A stretch of 64,000 nt of DNA from Formosa sp. Hel1_33_131 (GTDB taxonomy: Bacteria > Bacteroidota > Bacteroidia > Flavobacteriales > Flavobacteriaceae): assembly GCA_949499105.1 (NCBI GenBank), contig CATEFX010000010.1, positions 62,001 through 126,000 on the forward strand. Direction: 5' to 3'. Position 1 is the first letter of the stretch. Every line of letters begins with the position of its first letter. Positions 34,745 to 44,396 of this stretch are shown piece after piece. A program made the translations under genes and the position numbers. The notes under the pieces were generated by a model that saw only the letters and a list, made by a program, of their open reading frames with translations, was not told where the DNA came from and ran no database searches.

Positions 34745-36054
34745 CAATAAAAACTGCATTTGTAAAGATTTGGGGACAAACAGTTGGAGCCGTTGCTTGG
34801 GATGAAGCTCAAGGGGTCGCTAGTTTTGAATATGAGCCAAAATTTAAATCTAAGAATATAGAGTTAGCGCCTATCAAAATGCCGATTAGCTCCAATCAAA
34901 AAATCATTTCATTTCCAGAGTTAAGACCATCAAAAAATAGTGAATATGACACATTCAAAGGCTTACCTGGGTTGCTCGCTGACGTATTGCCCGATAAATA
35001 TGGAAATCAATTAATAAATAGTTGGTTAGCACAAAATGGACGCCCTGAAAGCAGTATGAATCCAATAGAACAACTGTGTTTTATTGGAACACGTGGAATG
35101 GGAGCCTTAGAGTTTGAACCGACACAGCTGACATCAACTAAAAAAAGTTTTCAAGTTGAAATTAATAGTTTAGTCGCAATTGCCCAACGAATGTTACATA
35201 AAAGAGAGGGATTTGAGACGAACTTGAATGAGGACGAACAACAAGCAGTCATGGAAATTTTAAAAATAGGAACCTCAGCTGGAGGCGCTAGACCAAAAGC
35301 AATTATTGCCTATAATAAACAAACCGGACAGGTTCGATCAGGACAAGCGAATGCACCAAAAGGATTTGAACATTGGCTTATTAAGTTAGACGGCGTGAGT
35401 GATGCTCAATTCGGAGAAAGCAAAGGCTATGGGCGCGTAGAAATGGCCTATTATAATATGGCAAAGGATTGCGGTATAAAAATGATGGCCTCTAAACTAT
35501 TGGAAGAAAATGGCAGGGCACATTTTATGACAAAACGATTTGACAGAGAGAAAGGTTCTATAAAACACCATATTCAAACATTTTGTGCACTGCAACACTA
35601 TGACTTTAACGAAGTTAGAAGTTATAGTTACGAGCAGTTATTCCAAACGATGCGGATGCTTCGCCTGCCCTATCCAGATGCAGAACAACTGTATCGTAGA
35701 ATGGTTTTTAACGTGATTGCTAGAAACTGTGATGACCATACTAAGAATTTTGCATTTCGACTTAAAGAAGGCGGCCAATGGGAGTTAGCACCCGCCTACG
35801 ACATTTGCCATGCCTATCGACCTGATAGTGTCTGGGTGAGTCAACATGCCTTAAGTATTAATGGAAAAAGAACAGAAATTAAGAAAGAGGATTTAATGAC
35901 CTTTGCCAAAGCAATGAACATAAAAAAATCGGCAACTATTATCTCTGAAATTAATTCGAAAGTACAAGATTGGAATCAGTATGCAGATAAGGTAACTATG
36001 AACACAAAACTCAGGGATTCGATCCAGAACACATTATTAGATATGACGAACTAA
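34738..36054 (+). CDS. hipA: HipA-type serine/threonine kinase toxin
   Basis: 438 residues, full length. The N-terminal HipA_N region has VGAVAWDEAQGVASFEYEP and GLPGLLADVLPDKYGNQLI; the ATP loop region is LKIGTSAGGARPKA; the catalytic loop is VIARNCDDHTKNFAF and the metal-binding Asp lies in WELAPAYDICHAY. HipA kinases phosphorylate a translation target (GltX in E. coli) and cause growth arrest unless held by HipB. All key residues seem present, so the module is probably active. It is in the second accessory island among transposon remnants, consistent with acquisition. Confidence 0.9.
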   Translation: MVAIKTAFVKIWGQTVGAVAWDEAQGVASFEYEPKFKSKNIELAPIKMPISSNQKIISFPELRPSKNSEYDTFKGLPGLLADVLPDKYGNQLINSWLAQNGRPESSMNPIEQLCFIGTRGMGALEFEPTQLTSTKKSFQVEINSLVAIAQRMLHKREGFETNLNEDEQQAVMEILKIGTSAGGARPKAIIAYNKQTGQVRSGQANAPKGFEHWLIKLDGVSDAQFGESKGYGRVEMAYYNMAKDCGIKMMASKLLEENGRAHFMTKRFDREKGSIKHHIQTFCALQHYDFNEVRSYSYEQLFQTMRMLRLPYPDAEQLYRRMVFNVIARNCDDHTKNFAFRLKEGGQWELAPAYDICHAYRPDSVWVSQHALSINGKRTEIKKEDLMTFAKAMNIKKSATIISEINSKVQDWNQYADKVTMNTKLRDSIQNTLLDMTN

Positions 36055-36485
36055 ACGAGTGTTTCACGTCCCTATTCTAAATGATTGTAAAAACACCACA
36101 AAACGTGTTTAATTTGCAAATAGAAAAGACTGGTGAAATTTATGGCCCTATTAAATTATTTTTACTATTTTTATAAAAGACTTAGATCCCAAATCTGATT
36201 CTTCATTTTAACCAATTCAACATTTAAGTAAAGTATTAAGAAACTGTAACTACAAACCAGTGTGTGGATATGTGGTGTTTTTAAGACCCTTTTACGTATG
36301 CGCTGAATAAGCGCAACTTAAAAAAAGAATGCAAACTTTAGAAAATGATAAACGTGAACAAAAGTTCCTATTATCGGGAAATAGAGGCGTATAAACAGGA
36401 GGTTTATTCTCCATATAACTAGTTGGCAAACATTTAAGCAACATCACGGAAAATAGAATAATCAGAAAAATAATAATTATGAAAT
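36055..36485. other. Intergenic region between hipA and cassette 4 genes
   Basis: 431 bp, occupied mainly by the second ~245 bp repeat, then a short leader after the GTTGGCAAA core. No gene longer than the 21-residue frame in the repeat is seen. Confidence 0.5.
36181..36424 (+). repeat. ~245 bp direct repeat, copy 2, ending at cassette 4
   Basis: The second copy of 31531-31773, same orientation, about 4.65 kb downstream. The short frame beginning MQTLENDKREQKFLLSGN recurs at 36329; in the first 19 codons the two copies differ at two positions, both synonymous (CAG/CAA and CGA/CGT). The hairpin GCGCT/AGCGC is kept. It ends CATATAACTAGTT and gives way to cassette 4. Confidence 0.7.
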
Positions 36486-36848
36486 ATGACTACTAACCCA
36501 AATCAAGCTGTATTGACAGGAAATGATGAATTGGGTTTAAAGAAGAAAACTGTTTTTCATTTGACTTGCCCGAATTCTAACTGTGAAAATGTACTTGACG
36601 TAACAAAAGTTAAGCAGAATACATATATCCAATGTAGTAAATGTAGCAATGTTACTTGGAATCCAGGTTATAATCCACCTTGGCAAGCTAAAACAAAGTA
36701 TTTTATGTTTTCTTTAATTAGTGCATTAGCGATAGGAATATTTTCAACACTTTTTGTGAATTGGATTTTAAATAACGGAACAGAATCAAAGACTAATAAT
36801 CTTGAAAAGACGGAAATAAACAAAGAATTATCAAATAACAAGATATGA
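36486..36848 (+). CDS. Zinc-ribbon membrane protein of unknown function
   Basis: 120 residues. A Cys4 zinc-ribbon-like domain has LTCPNSNCENVLDV and YIQCSKCSNVTWNPG (CxxxxC and CxxC). It is followed by one transmembrane helix (YFMFSLISALAIGIFSTLFV, about 75-97) and a short polar Lys/Asn/Glu tail. The domain would face the cytosol. It overlaps the next gene by 4 bp (ATGA), so the two form a small operon inside cassette 4. The pairing of a membrane protein with a small soluble partner recalls toxin-antitoxin or phage-exclusion pairs, but no family is recognised. Confidence 0.6.
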   Translation: MTTNPNQAVLTGNDELGLKKKTVFHLTCPNSNCENVLDVTKVKQNTYIQCSKCSNVTWNPGYNPPWQAKTKYFMFSLISALAIGIFSTLFVNWILNNGTESKTNNLEKTEINKELSNNKI

Positions 36849-37048
36849 GCATTAAAATTGGTGGAATTGACGTAACGGAATCAGTTATTAATTCTGAATA
36901 TAGAATAAGCGTATTAGAAAAAGTTCTTGACTTACTAATGCAAAGAACGAGTGTTCCTATTACACAAAAAGAAATTGAAGATATTAGAAAAGTATCTTTA
37001 GATGAATTAGGTGTGAAATATCCCGAAGCTGGAATACATAAAAAATAA
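36845..37048 (+). CDS. Small soluble protein of unknown function, 67 residues
   Basis: MSIKIGGIDVTESVINSEYR followed by helical ISVLEKVLDLLMQRTSVPIT and IEDIRKVSLDELGVKYPEA. Mostly alpha-helical, acidic/basic mixed, no Cys. It overlaps the zinc-ribbon gene by 4 bp and stops 6 bp before the 3' cassette core, the compact packing expected of a cassette. No family recognised. Confidence 0.6.
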   Translation: MSIKIGGIDVTESVINSEYRISVLEKVLDLLMQRTSVPITQKEIEDIRKVSLDELGVKYPEAGIHKK

Positions 37049-37111
37049 AAACGATTTGCCAACAAAGAACTGAGCTAAAAAACAACTCTTTTCTTAATAA
37101 TTTTTTGACAC

Positions 37112-37514
37112 TAGTATGCCAGGCATAATTTTTATAATTAAGCGTTTTTGGTTCATTATTTTTAGAGTTCACTTACGACTTAACCGCTAATACAGACACA
37201 AAAGTTGGATCATAAGGATGTCCTGATTTTGCAATTGCAAAACACTGTTTTAGCAGCTTGTTAGAAACGGCTATTAAGGCTAATTTCTTGCTCTTTCCTT
37301 TAGTTGTAATTCTTTGGTAAAGATCGCTGCAACCCTTGTTGTGTTTGCAAGCCGTAAATGAACATAAGAAAAGTAAGTTTCTTAACTTTCTGTTTCCAAC
37401 TTTACTGATTCTGGCTCTGCCTCTTACACTGCTTCCAGATTCTCTTATTGTGGGCGTAATGCCTACATAACTACATAATTGTGAGTCGGTTTCAAATTTG
37501 TTAAATCCCCCCAT
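37112..37514 (-). pseudogene. IS110-family transposase, C-terminal fragment with 3' end
   Basis: The minus-strand frame 37514-37173 gives 113 residues of the C-terminal transposase_20 domain: FETDSQLCSYVGITPTIRES, GSSVRGRARISKVGNRKLRN and LLFLCSFTACKHNKGC. The DEDD N-terminal catalytic domain is missing. Downstream the 3' flank ends at the 13 bp palindrome TATGCCAGGCATA (37115-37127). A shorter remnant of the same end lies at 34085-34221. The fragment abuts the gltP-like gene and marks the right edge of the island. Confidence 0.85.
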
Positions 37515-37546
37515 TACATTCTTTTTCTATTGACAATAAACTAGAA

Positions 37547-38872
37547 TTACTTCACTTCCTCCAAATGGTCATCCCATTCTTTAGATTTTGGGGTGTGGAG
37601 TTTGCCTTCGAGTTTGGCAACAATCATAGACACTGTGGCATCACCAGTCACATTCACCATGGTACGGCACATGTCGAGTGGACGATCGACTGCAAAAATA
37701 AGTGCGAGCCCGATGGCCAATTTATCCGCTGGAAAGCCAACCGATTCGAGGACAATGACCAACATCACCATTCCTGCGCCAGGGACAGCCGCACTCCCAA
37801 TGGAGGCTAAAAGTGCCGTTAGAACAATGGTTAATTGATCGGCAAAGGTGAGATCAAAGTTCAAGGCTTGTGCAATAAATACCGCTGCGACGGCTTGGTA
37901 TAAACTGGTGCCATCCATATTGATGGTTGCGCCAACCGGCAATACAAAACTAGAGACTTCTTTATCGACGCCCAAGTGCTCTTCTACACGTTCCATAGTG
38001 ACTGGAAGCGTTGCTGCACTACTACTTGTTGAAAACGCTAATAACTGTGCTGGACTGATTTGTTTTAAAAACCAAATTGGATTCCGTTTGGTAATTACCG
38101 ATACCAAAACAAGATAAAAACAAATCATCAAAAACAAACCACCGACAACCACCCCTGCATAAAACAGAAGCGCATATAATAATTCGGGATCTCCTGAAGA
38201 AACCACCACATTGGCCAATAATGAAAAGACGGCAAAAGGCGCCGTTAACATAATTAAATCAACCATTTTAAGGACCACATCATTTAATGAATCAAAGAAA
38301 TCTTTGAGGGGTTTGGCACTTTTTTCGCCCACTAATAAGAGAGAAATCCCTAAAAACATGGCTAAGAAAATTACTTGAAGCATCAGTTTGTTATTGCTGA
38401 GTGCCAAAAAGGCATTGTCAGGAACCATCGCCTCCAGAAAATCTAAAGGACGGCTGGCTTGTTGGCGGCCTGCTTCTGCTATTTTTCCTTGTACCCCACT
38501 ATCGTTGGCATAGGTTTCTGTCAGTTTTGCAATGGTTTCTGTAGAAACCCCCTCCCCAGGGTTTAAGGTATTCACCAAAATCAACCCGATACTTATCGCA
38601 ATCACAGTGGTGAGGACATAAATAATAATCGTTTTGAGCCCAATCGACGCAAATTTAGAGATGTCTTTTAAGTCTGAAATCCCTTTAATGAGCGACGCTA
38701 AAATAAGCGGAACCGCAATTAATTTTAGAAGTTTTACAAAAATGGTTCCAATGGGTTTGATCCAACTCGCAATAAAATCGCCTCCGCCCTGTACTTCAAG
38801 CATTATAAAACCAAAGGTCACCCCTAACAGCATGCCAATTAATATTTTCCAGTGTAAGGCGAGTGATTTCAT
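37547..38872 (-). CDS. Dicarboxylate/amino acid:cation symporter (DAACS, glutamate type)
   Basis: 441 residues with about eight membrane helices and two re-entrant loops. Signatures are AFSTSSSAATLPVTMERVEE, the substrate/cation loop LPVGATINMDGTSLYQ and GIGSAAVPGAGMV-like ASIGSAAVPGAGMVML. It imports glutamate, aspartate or C4-dicarboxylates with Na+ or H+. Monocistronic as far as seen; the IS110 fragment lies just downstream. Confidence 0.92.
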   Translation of the reverse strand: MKSLALHWKILIGMLLGVTFGFIMLEVQGGGDFIASWIKPIGTIFVKLLKLIAVPLILASLIKGISDLKDISKFASIGLKTIIIYVLTTVIAISIGLILVNTLNPGEGVSTETIAKLTETYANDSGVQGKIAEAGRQQASRPLDFLEAMVPDNAFLALSNNKLMLQVIFLAMFLGISLLLVGEKSAKPLKDFFDSLNDVVLKMVDLIMLTAPFAVFSLLANVVVSSGDPELLYALLFYAGVVVGGLFLMICFYLVLVSVITKRNPIWFLKQISPAQLLAFSTSSSAATLPVTMERVEEHLGVDKEVSSFVLPVGATINMDGTSLYQAVAAVFIAQALNFDLTFADQLTIVLTALLASIGSAAVPGAGMVMLVIVLESVGFPADKLAIGLALIFAVDRPLDMCRTMVNVTGDATVSMIVAKLEGKLHTPKSKEWDDHLEEVK

Positions 38873-38974
38873 AGTTCTAAATTTAATGTTAGTGAACGAA
38901 CCTAGGTACGATCCATCCGATAATTTCCATAAATATAGAAAAATTAAATATGAAATTTTGTCAGGGCTTCTATT

Positions 38975-40039
38975 TTAAGCTTTACTAAGCCGGTTTAAGA
39001 GCATAAAATCGGCAATCACTAAAGCAGCCATGGCTTCGACAATAGGCACTGCTCTTGGCACAACACAAGGATCATGTCGGCCTTTACCATGCATTTCAAC
39101 CACATTACCATCTTTATCGATGGTGTCTTGTGCTTGCATGATGGTCGCAACGGGTTTAAAAGCAACATCAAAATAAATATCCATTCCGTTACTTATGCCC
39201 CCTTGAATCCCACCAGATAAATTTGTTTTGGTAGAACCATCAGCATTAAAGGCATCATTATGTTGACTCCCTTTGAGTTGAGTCCCTTCAAATCCACTGC
39301 CGTATTGAAAGCCTTTCACTGCATTAATGGAAAGCATGGCTTTTCCTAATTGTGCATGCAAACGATCAAACACAGGTTCCCCTAAACCTACAGGGACATT
39401 TTTAATGACACAGGAGATCACGCCTCCAATGGTATCCCCTTCTTTACGAATGGCTTTTATTTTTGAAATCATTTGTGCTGCCACTTCTGAATCTGGACAA
39501 CGCACATCGTTGGTTTCAGCGTTTGCTACATCTAAATCTTTATAAGATTTATTAAGTGCTATTTCTCCTACTGAAGAGGTATACGCATTTATTTCAATTG
39601 TTTTCAGAAATTGTTTTGCGATGGCTCCTGCCACAACGCGACAGGCGGTTTCACGTGCCGAACTTCGTCCGCCGCCTCTATAATCACGTTGACCGTATTT
39701 TTCGGTATAGGTATAATCGGCATGACTTGGACGAAAAACGTCTTTTATATGGCTATAATCATTTGATTTTTGATTGGCATTTTGAATTACAAACCCGATA
39801 GGCGTTCCTGTAGTGATGCCTTCAAATATTCCAGATAAAAACTGAACAGTATCAGGTTCTTTTCGTTGGGTTACAATGGCGGATTGTCCTGGTTTACGAC
39901 GGTCCATTTCGAGTTGAATGGCTTCAAAATTGATCGAAATACCTGCTGGACAGCCATCAATCCCCCCGCCGATTGCGGTTCCGTGAGACTCCCCAAAAGT
40001 AGTCAGTTTAAATATTGATCCGAATGCATTCCCTGCCAT
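38975..40039 (-). CDS. aroC: Chorismate synthase
   Basis: 354 residues. The three family signatures are visible: [19 protein letters not shown] near the start, [14 protein letters not shown] around residue 125 and [17 protein letters not shown] near the end. It makes chorismate from EPSP with reduced FMN, the last step of the shikimate pathway. Flanked by the symporter (102 bp) and bshA (92 bp), all on the minus strand but with gaps large enough for separate promoters. Confidence 0.97.
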   Translation of the reverse strand: MAGNAFGSIFKLTTFGESHGTAIGGGIDGCPAGISINFEAIQLEMDRRKPGQSAIVTQRKEPDTVQFLSGIFEGITTGTPIGFVIQNANQKSNDYSHIKDVFRPSHADYTYTEKYGQRDYRGGGRSSARETACRVVAGAIAKQFLKTIEINAYTSSVGEIALNKSYKDLDVANAETNDVRCPDSEVAAQMISKIKAIRKEGDTIGGVISCVIKNVPVGLGEPVFDRLHAQLGKAMLSINAVKGFQYGSGFEGTQLKGSQHNDAFNADGSTKTNLSGGIQGGISNGMDIYFDVAFKPVATIMQAQDTIDKDGNVVEMHGKGRHDPCVVPRAVPIVEAMAALVIADFMLLNRLSKA

Positions 40040-40131
40040 ATACTTATCCTTAAGTGTTTAGAATGTAAAAGTAATTGTATTATTACAAAAACAAAAATTA
40101 GAGCACGACTAAGTGACGATTTTTTTACGAA

Positions 40132-41268
40132 TTAAATAGAAATGCAATTTTGGAGTGCTTCTTCATAAATAGCTTCATAAAAAGGCACTATTTCATGAAT
40201 ATCAAATTTAGAGGCTGTGGCTTTCGCCCCTTTTTTAAAGGTTTCTAAAACGGCCTCATCTTTAAGAATTTTAATTGCATTTTGAGCCATTTCATCAACG
40301 GCTCCCACTGGACTTAAAAAACCAGATACCCCTTCAATATTAACTTCAGGAATCCCGCCAGAATTGCTTGAAATGACCGGAACTCCAGATGCCATCGCCT
40401 CTAAAGCTGCCAATCCAAAACTCTCCGTTTGAGAAGGGAGCAAAAATAAATCACTAAAACAGAGTATTTTATCGACTTCATTACTATTCCCTAAAAACAC
40501 CACTTTATCTTCGATATCATAGGTTTTACACAGTTGCTCGGCTTGTTTTCGTTCCGGCCCCTCACCCACCATCATTAGTTTAGCGGGCATTTCTTTTTGA
40601 ATTTTAAAGAATATTTCAATCACATCTGCTATGCGTTTAACGGGCCTAAAATTACTCACATGAGTGATGACACGTTCTTCAGGAAGCGCAAGCAGATCAC
40701 GAGCACAGTCGGTAAAAGTGGTCTCATATTTATCGATATCAATAAAGTTTGGAATCACTTTAATTTCTTTATTTGTATTGAATAAACGCTGGGTATCTTC
40801 TTTTAAATTTTGAGAAACAGAGGTCACAGCATCGGATTTATTAATACTAAACGTCACGGCCGTTTTATAAAATGGATGGCTCCCTACCAACGTAATATCG
40901 GTGCCGTGTAGTGTGGTTACAATCGGTAAAACAATCCCTTCTTCGTGAAGCATTTTTTTGGCCATATAAGCGGCATACGCATGTGGGATTGCGTAGTGAA
41001 CATGCAACACATCGATCTTGTGAACTTTGACCATATCCACCAATTTACTAGACAAGGCTAACTCATACGGTTGGTAATGAAACAACGGATAATCGGGGAC
41101 ATTAACTTCGTGAAAATGAACATTAGAACTCAATAATTCTAAGCGTACAGGTTGGCTGTACGTAATAAAATGTACTTGATGCCCTTTTCGGGATAGTTCT
41201 AAGCCCAATTCGGTCGCCAAAACACCACTCCCTCCAAACGTTGGATAACACACAATACCTATCTTCAT
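40132..41268 (-). CDS. bshA: N-acetyl-alpha-D-glucosaminyl L-malate synthase (bacillithiol pathway)
   Basis: 378 residues, GT4 glycosyltransferase fold. The start [20 protein letters not shown], the [15 protein letters not shown] segment and the [19 protein letters not shown] nucleotide-sugar site are characteristic of BshA. It joins GlcNAc from UDP-GlcNAc to malate, the first step of bacillithiol synthesis. bshB and bshC are not in this window. It is one base downstream of the GH3-fusion gene on the same strand. Confidence 0.92.
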   Translation of the reverse strand: MKIGIVCYPTFGGSGVLATELGLELSRKGHQVHFITYSQPVRLELLSSNVHFHEVNVPDYPLFHYQPYELALSSKLVDMVKVHKIDVLHVHYAIPHAYAAYMAKKMLHEEGIVLPIVTTLHGTDITLVGSHPFYKTAVTFSINKSDAVTSVSQNLKEDTQRLFNTNKEIKVIPNFIDIDKYETTFTDCARDLLALPEERVITHVSNFRPVKRIADVIEIFFKIQKEMPAKLMMVGEGPERKQAEQLCKTYDIEDKVVFLGNSNEVDKILCFSDLFLLPSQTESFGLAALEAMASGVPVISSNSGGIPEVNIEGVSGFLSPVGAVDEMAQNAIKILKDEAVLETFKKGAKATASKFDIHEIVPFYEAIYEEALQNCISI

Positions 41269-41269
41269 A

Positions 41270-44212
41270 TTATTCTATAATTGATTCGTAAATGAGATGT
41301 TGTATCTCCGTTCTAATATTTTCTTTCAAAAGCAGATTATTGTTAGAATCAGGAAATGTTCTGTTCGCCAAAAATACATAAACTATTTCTTCTTCTGGAT
41401 CTGCCCAAGCATAGGTTCCTGTAAATCCAGAATGTCCAAAACTGGTCATAGACAAACAACCACAAGTGGGCCCTACATCTTCTAATTGAGGTTTGTCAAA
41501 ACCGATCCCTCGACGGTTGTCTTGATCACAATAATGACAGGTATTAAAGGTCTCAAAGGTATTTGATGAAAAATACTGTTTGCCGCCATAGGTCCCTTTC
41601 TGGAGATACATTTGCATGAGCTTTGCCACATCATTGGCATTGCTAAATAATCCGGCATGACCGCCAACGCCCCCCTGCATGGCGGCTCCCATATCATGTA
41701 CAGACCCTTGTACGGTATTATATCTGTAATAATCATCTTTTTCAGTGGGAACTAGTTGATTTTTTTTAAATTTCTCTAAGGGTTTGTAGGTTGAAAAATT
41801 GGCGCCTATTGATTTATAAAAATGCTGTTGTACCAATGCATCGAGAGGTTGATCGTAGTGATTTTCTAGAATCGATTTTAAAATATAATAGGGCAAGTCA
41901 CTGTATCTATATTTTTTTTCCTCTAACAACTCAGAGGAGATAATTCGGCTTTGAATACTGTCTCTAAAATCGGTTCGCAAATACATGCGTTCGTTTACTT
42001 TGATCGAAAATTCAGTAGACTTATTTTTTCTATAAAACTTAGCGTTTGGCTTTTTAGTGATCGAATCTAAGGTCGATATATAAAAAGGAATCCACGGTTT
42101 TAGTTGTGCAAAGTGAGACAACATCTCTTGAACGGTAATGCCCTCTTTATTTGTCTTTTGATAGGCTGGTAACAATTCGCCTAAAGTAGACTGTAACCCA
42201 ATCACGCCAGCATCTACCAGTTCCATAAGTAAAGGAAGTGTTGCTAATATTTTGGTGAGAGATGCGACATCATACAAATCATCGAAGTTCACCTTATTTG
42301 TATTTTTATAGGTGTGATGACCAAAATAATTTTCATAGATCACTTTTCCTTTTCTGGCCACTAAAAGTTGTATGCCAGGGGTCATTTTTTCTGAAATAGC
42401 ATAGGATGCAATGGAATCAATTTTGTGTAAACGTCTTGAATCAATCCCAACAGATTCCGGCAATCCGAAAGTTAAACGATCGATTGCTTTTGTGATGATC
42501 CCATCACCAGCTTTGAAGTTTGAGCCACAACTCACAGATAATTTTCCTTTTGCTGGAAGCGCACCAAAAATAATTTGTGCGGCAGTTTGCTGTGCTATTG
42601 GACTATTTTGATAGGCCATTAGGATGCTTTCAAAATTAGCAATCGACTTCAAGTCATTTAGAGCATAGGGCTTTGAAAATACATTTAAAATAACCGTATT
42701 GGTGCGTGCAATTTCATAAAGCCAAACGAGTTCTTTATCTGTAAATTGATAGGACTTCCACGGATTGGCATTGGTGGTATGCAGCCCTACAATCACTGTA
42801 TTGAACAGACTTAAAGCGCTTATAAGTTCGTCCAAATTATCGGCACTTACAGGGTCTACTTTAGAGTATTTGTTGAGCGTTTTTATAAAGGGTGTTGCAT
42901 CCGCATTCCCCATAGTTACATACGCGATTTTGTGTAATTCTAATTTTTTGAGGGGCAATATTTCATTCTTATTTTGAACGAGTGTGACGGCATTTTCCAT
43001 CAATTTTTGGTATAAAACGTCGTCTTTTTGACGGTTCAAATCGGCCACTAAATTAGTGGTTTTAATGGGTTTAAATTGATGCAAGCCAACCTTGTATTTA
43101 GCACTTAATATTTTTTTGACCGAATGTGCCAAACGTTCTTCTGAAATAAGCCCCGATTCTACAGCGGTTTGTAATGCTTCGACCCCTTGTGAGACCTCAT
43201 TGGACATCAGCATCACATCATTTCCAGCCAAAAACGCCTGAAGGTCAATTTCGCCAGGATCACTAAAATTAGAAGCGCCTTTCATACTCAGTGCATCGGT
43301 AAAAATAAGCCCTTTAAACCCTAGTTTTTCTTTTAATAATTTGGTGACGATCGGATACGATAAGGATGATGGATAATCGGGACGTGAATCGAGGTTTGGC
43401 ACATTTAAGTGTGCTACCATCACAGAAGATAATCCTTTTGAAAATAATTTTTTATATGGGTACAACTCCAAAGAATCGATGCGTTGTGCCGAAAAATTAA
43501 TGGTAGGCAGCGTTTTATGTGAATCGGAGGCCGTATCGCCATGCCCTGGAAAATGTTTGGCATTGGCCAACACCCCCGCACTTTGCATGCCTTCCATAAA
43601 CGCCATAGCACGATTTGTGACTTCTTCTTTATCTTCTCCAAAAGAACGGTTTCCTATAATCGGATTTTTGGGATTGGTATTGATATCCACCACGGGCGCA
43701 AAATTAAAATGAACCCCAATACGTTTGCAATGTTCCCCTATATGTTTTCCTGTTTGACGAATGAGGTCTAAATTTTTAATGGCACCCAAAGTCATATTCC
43801 ATGGAAAGGCATAGGTAGAATCCAAGCGCATGCTCAGCCCCCACTCGGCATCCATTCCAACCAATAAAGGAATTTTAGACGCTGCTTGTAACTCATTGTT
43901 CAATTGGGCTTGTCGTACGGGACCTCCATTAGAATAAATAACACCTCCAATATGGTGGGTCGTGATTTGGTTGAGAATTGATTTTTTCGTGGCTTGATCT
44001 TGGTTAGAGAACACTTGAACCATGTACAACTGTCCTATTTTCTCTTTTAGGCTGAGTGAGTTATAGGTGCTATCGACCCATGTTTTTTGAAGCTCCAAAT
44101 CTGAAGACTCCAGTGGAGAAGCAGTTTCTTGAGCTAAAAGTGACAATGAAAAAATGAAAAAATAGAGTGTAAAAAATTGGCGCATAAATGGTTTTAAAAA
44201 TACGGACTTCAA
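41270..44212 (-). CDS. Fusion of GH3 beta-N-acetylhexosaminidase and beta-lactamase-like serine hydrolase
   Basis: 980 residues with an N-terminal signal peptide (MRQFFTLYFFIFSLSLLAQ, preceded by about nine residues). The GH3/NagZ-type domain (about 40-390) carries GEHCKRIGVHFNFAPVVDIN and the catalytic loop KHFPGHGDTASDSHKTLP; a GH3 C-terminal domain follows. The C-terminal ~400 residues are a class C beta-lactamase-like hydrolase with SLTK (YDVASLTKILATLP) and a late GHSGFTGTY. The pair suggests periplasmic cleavage of muropeptides or their modified forms. Spacing to bshA is one base, a likely operon. Confidence 0.9.
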   Translation of the reverse strand: MKSVFLKPFMRQFFTLYFFIFSLSLLAQETASPLESSDLELQKTWVDSTYNSLSLKEKIGQLYMVQVFSNQDQATKKSILNQITTHHIGGVIYSNGGPVRQAQLNNELQAASKIPLLVGMDAEWGLSMRLDSTYAFPWNMTLGAIKNLDLIRQTGKHIGEHCKRIGVHFNFAPVVDINTNPKNPIIGNRSFGEDKEEVTNRAMAFMEGMQSAGVLANAKHFPGHGDTASDSHKTLPTINFSAQRIDSLELYPYKKLFSKGLSSVMVAHLNVPNLDSRPDYPSSLSYPIVTKLLKEKLGFKGLIFTDALSMKGASNFSDPGEIDLQAFLAGNDVMLMSNEVSQGVEALQTAVESGLISEERLAHSVKKILSAKYKVGLHQFKPIKTTNLVADLNRQKDDVLYQKLMENAVTLVQNKNEILPLKKLELHKIAYVTMGNADATPFIKTLNKYSKVDPVSADNLDELISALSLFNTVIVGLHTTNANPWKSYQFTDKELVWLYEIARTNTVILNVFSKPYALNDLKSIANFESILMAYQNSPIAQQTAAQIIFGALPAKGKLSVSCGSNFKAGDGIITKAIDRLTFGLPESVGIDSRRLHKIDSIASYAISEKMTPGIQLLVARKGKVIYENYFGHHTYKNTNKVNFDDLYDVASLTKILATLPLLMELVDAGVIGLQSTLGELLPAYQKTNKEGITVQEMLSHFAQLKPWIPFYISTLDSITKKPNAKFYRKNKSTEFSIKVNERMYLRTDFRDSIQSRIISSELLEEKKYRYSDLPYYILKSILENHYDQPLDALVQQHFYKSIGANFSTYKPLEKFKKNQLVPTEKDDYYRYNTVQGSVHDMGAAMQGGVGGHAGLFSNANDVAKLMQMYLQKGTYGGKQYFSSNTFETFNTCHYCDQDNRRGIGFDKPQLEDVGPTCGCLSMTSFGHSGFTGTYAWADPEEEIVYVFLANRTFPDSNNNLLLKENIRTEIQHLIYESIIE

Positions 44213-44396
44213 ATCTTATACCAAATTACTGTTTTTAAAAGAAACACAGAATGTTTTTGAGCGCAATTTTTATTTGTAAGAAAAAATAACATCTCTCAAT
44301 TCAGAAGACATGTAATATAAAAAGACAACTTTGGGTTTATTTTAAACTTTGGTACATTAATTGTATATTCATTGAAAAAATAAAAATATCCAATTT

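Larger units (their letters stand above)
36422..37063 (+). mobile_element. Cassette 4: two small genes bounded by inverted cores
   Basis: GTTGGCAAA at 36422-36430 is complementary to TTTGCCAAC at 37055-37063, shortly after the stop of the second gene. The expected 3' palindrome is not recognisable; an IS110 remnant begins about 50 bp downstream and may have replaced it. Confidence 0.5.
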
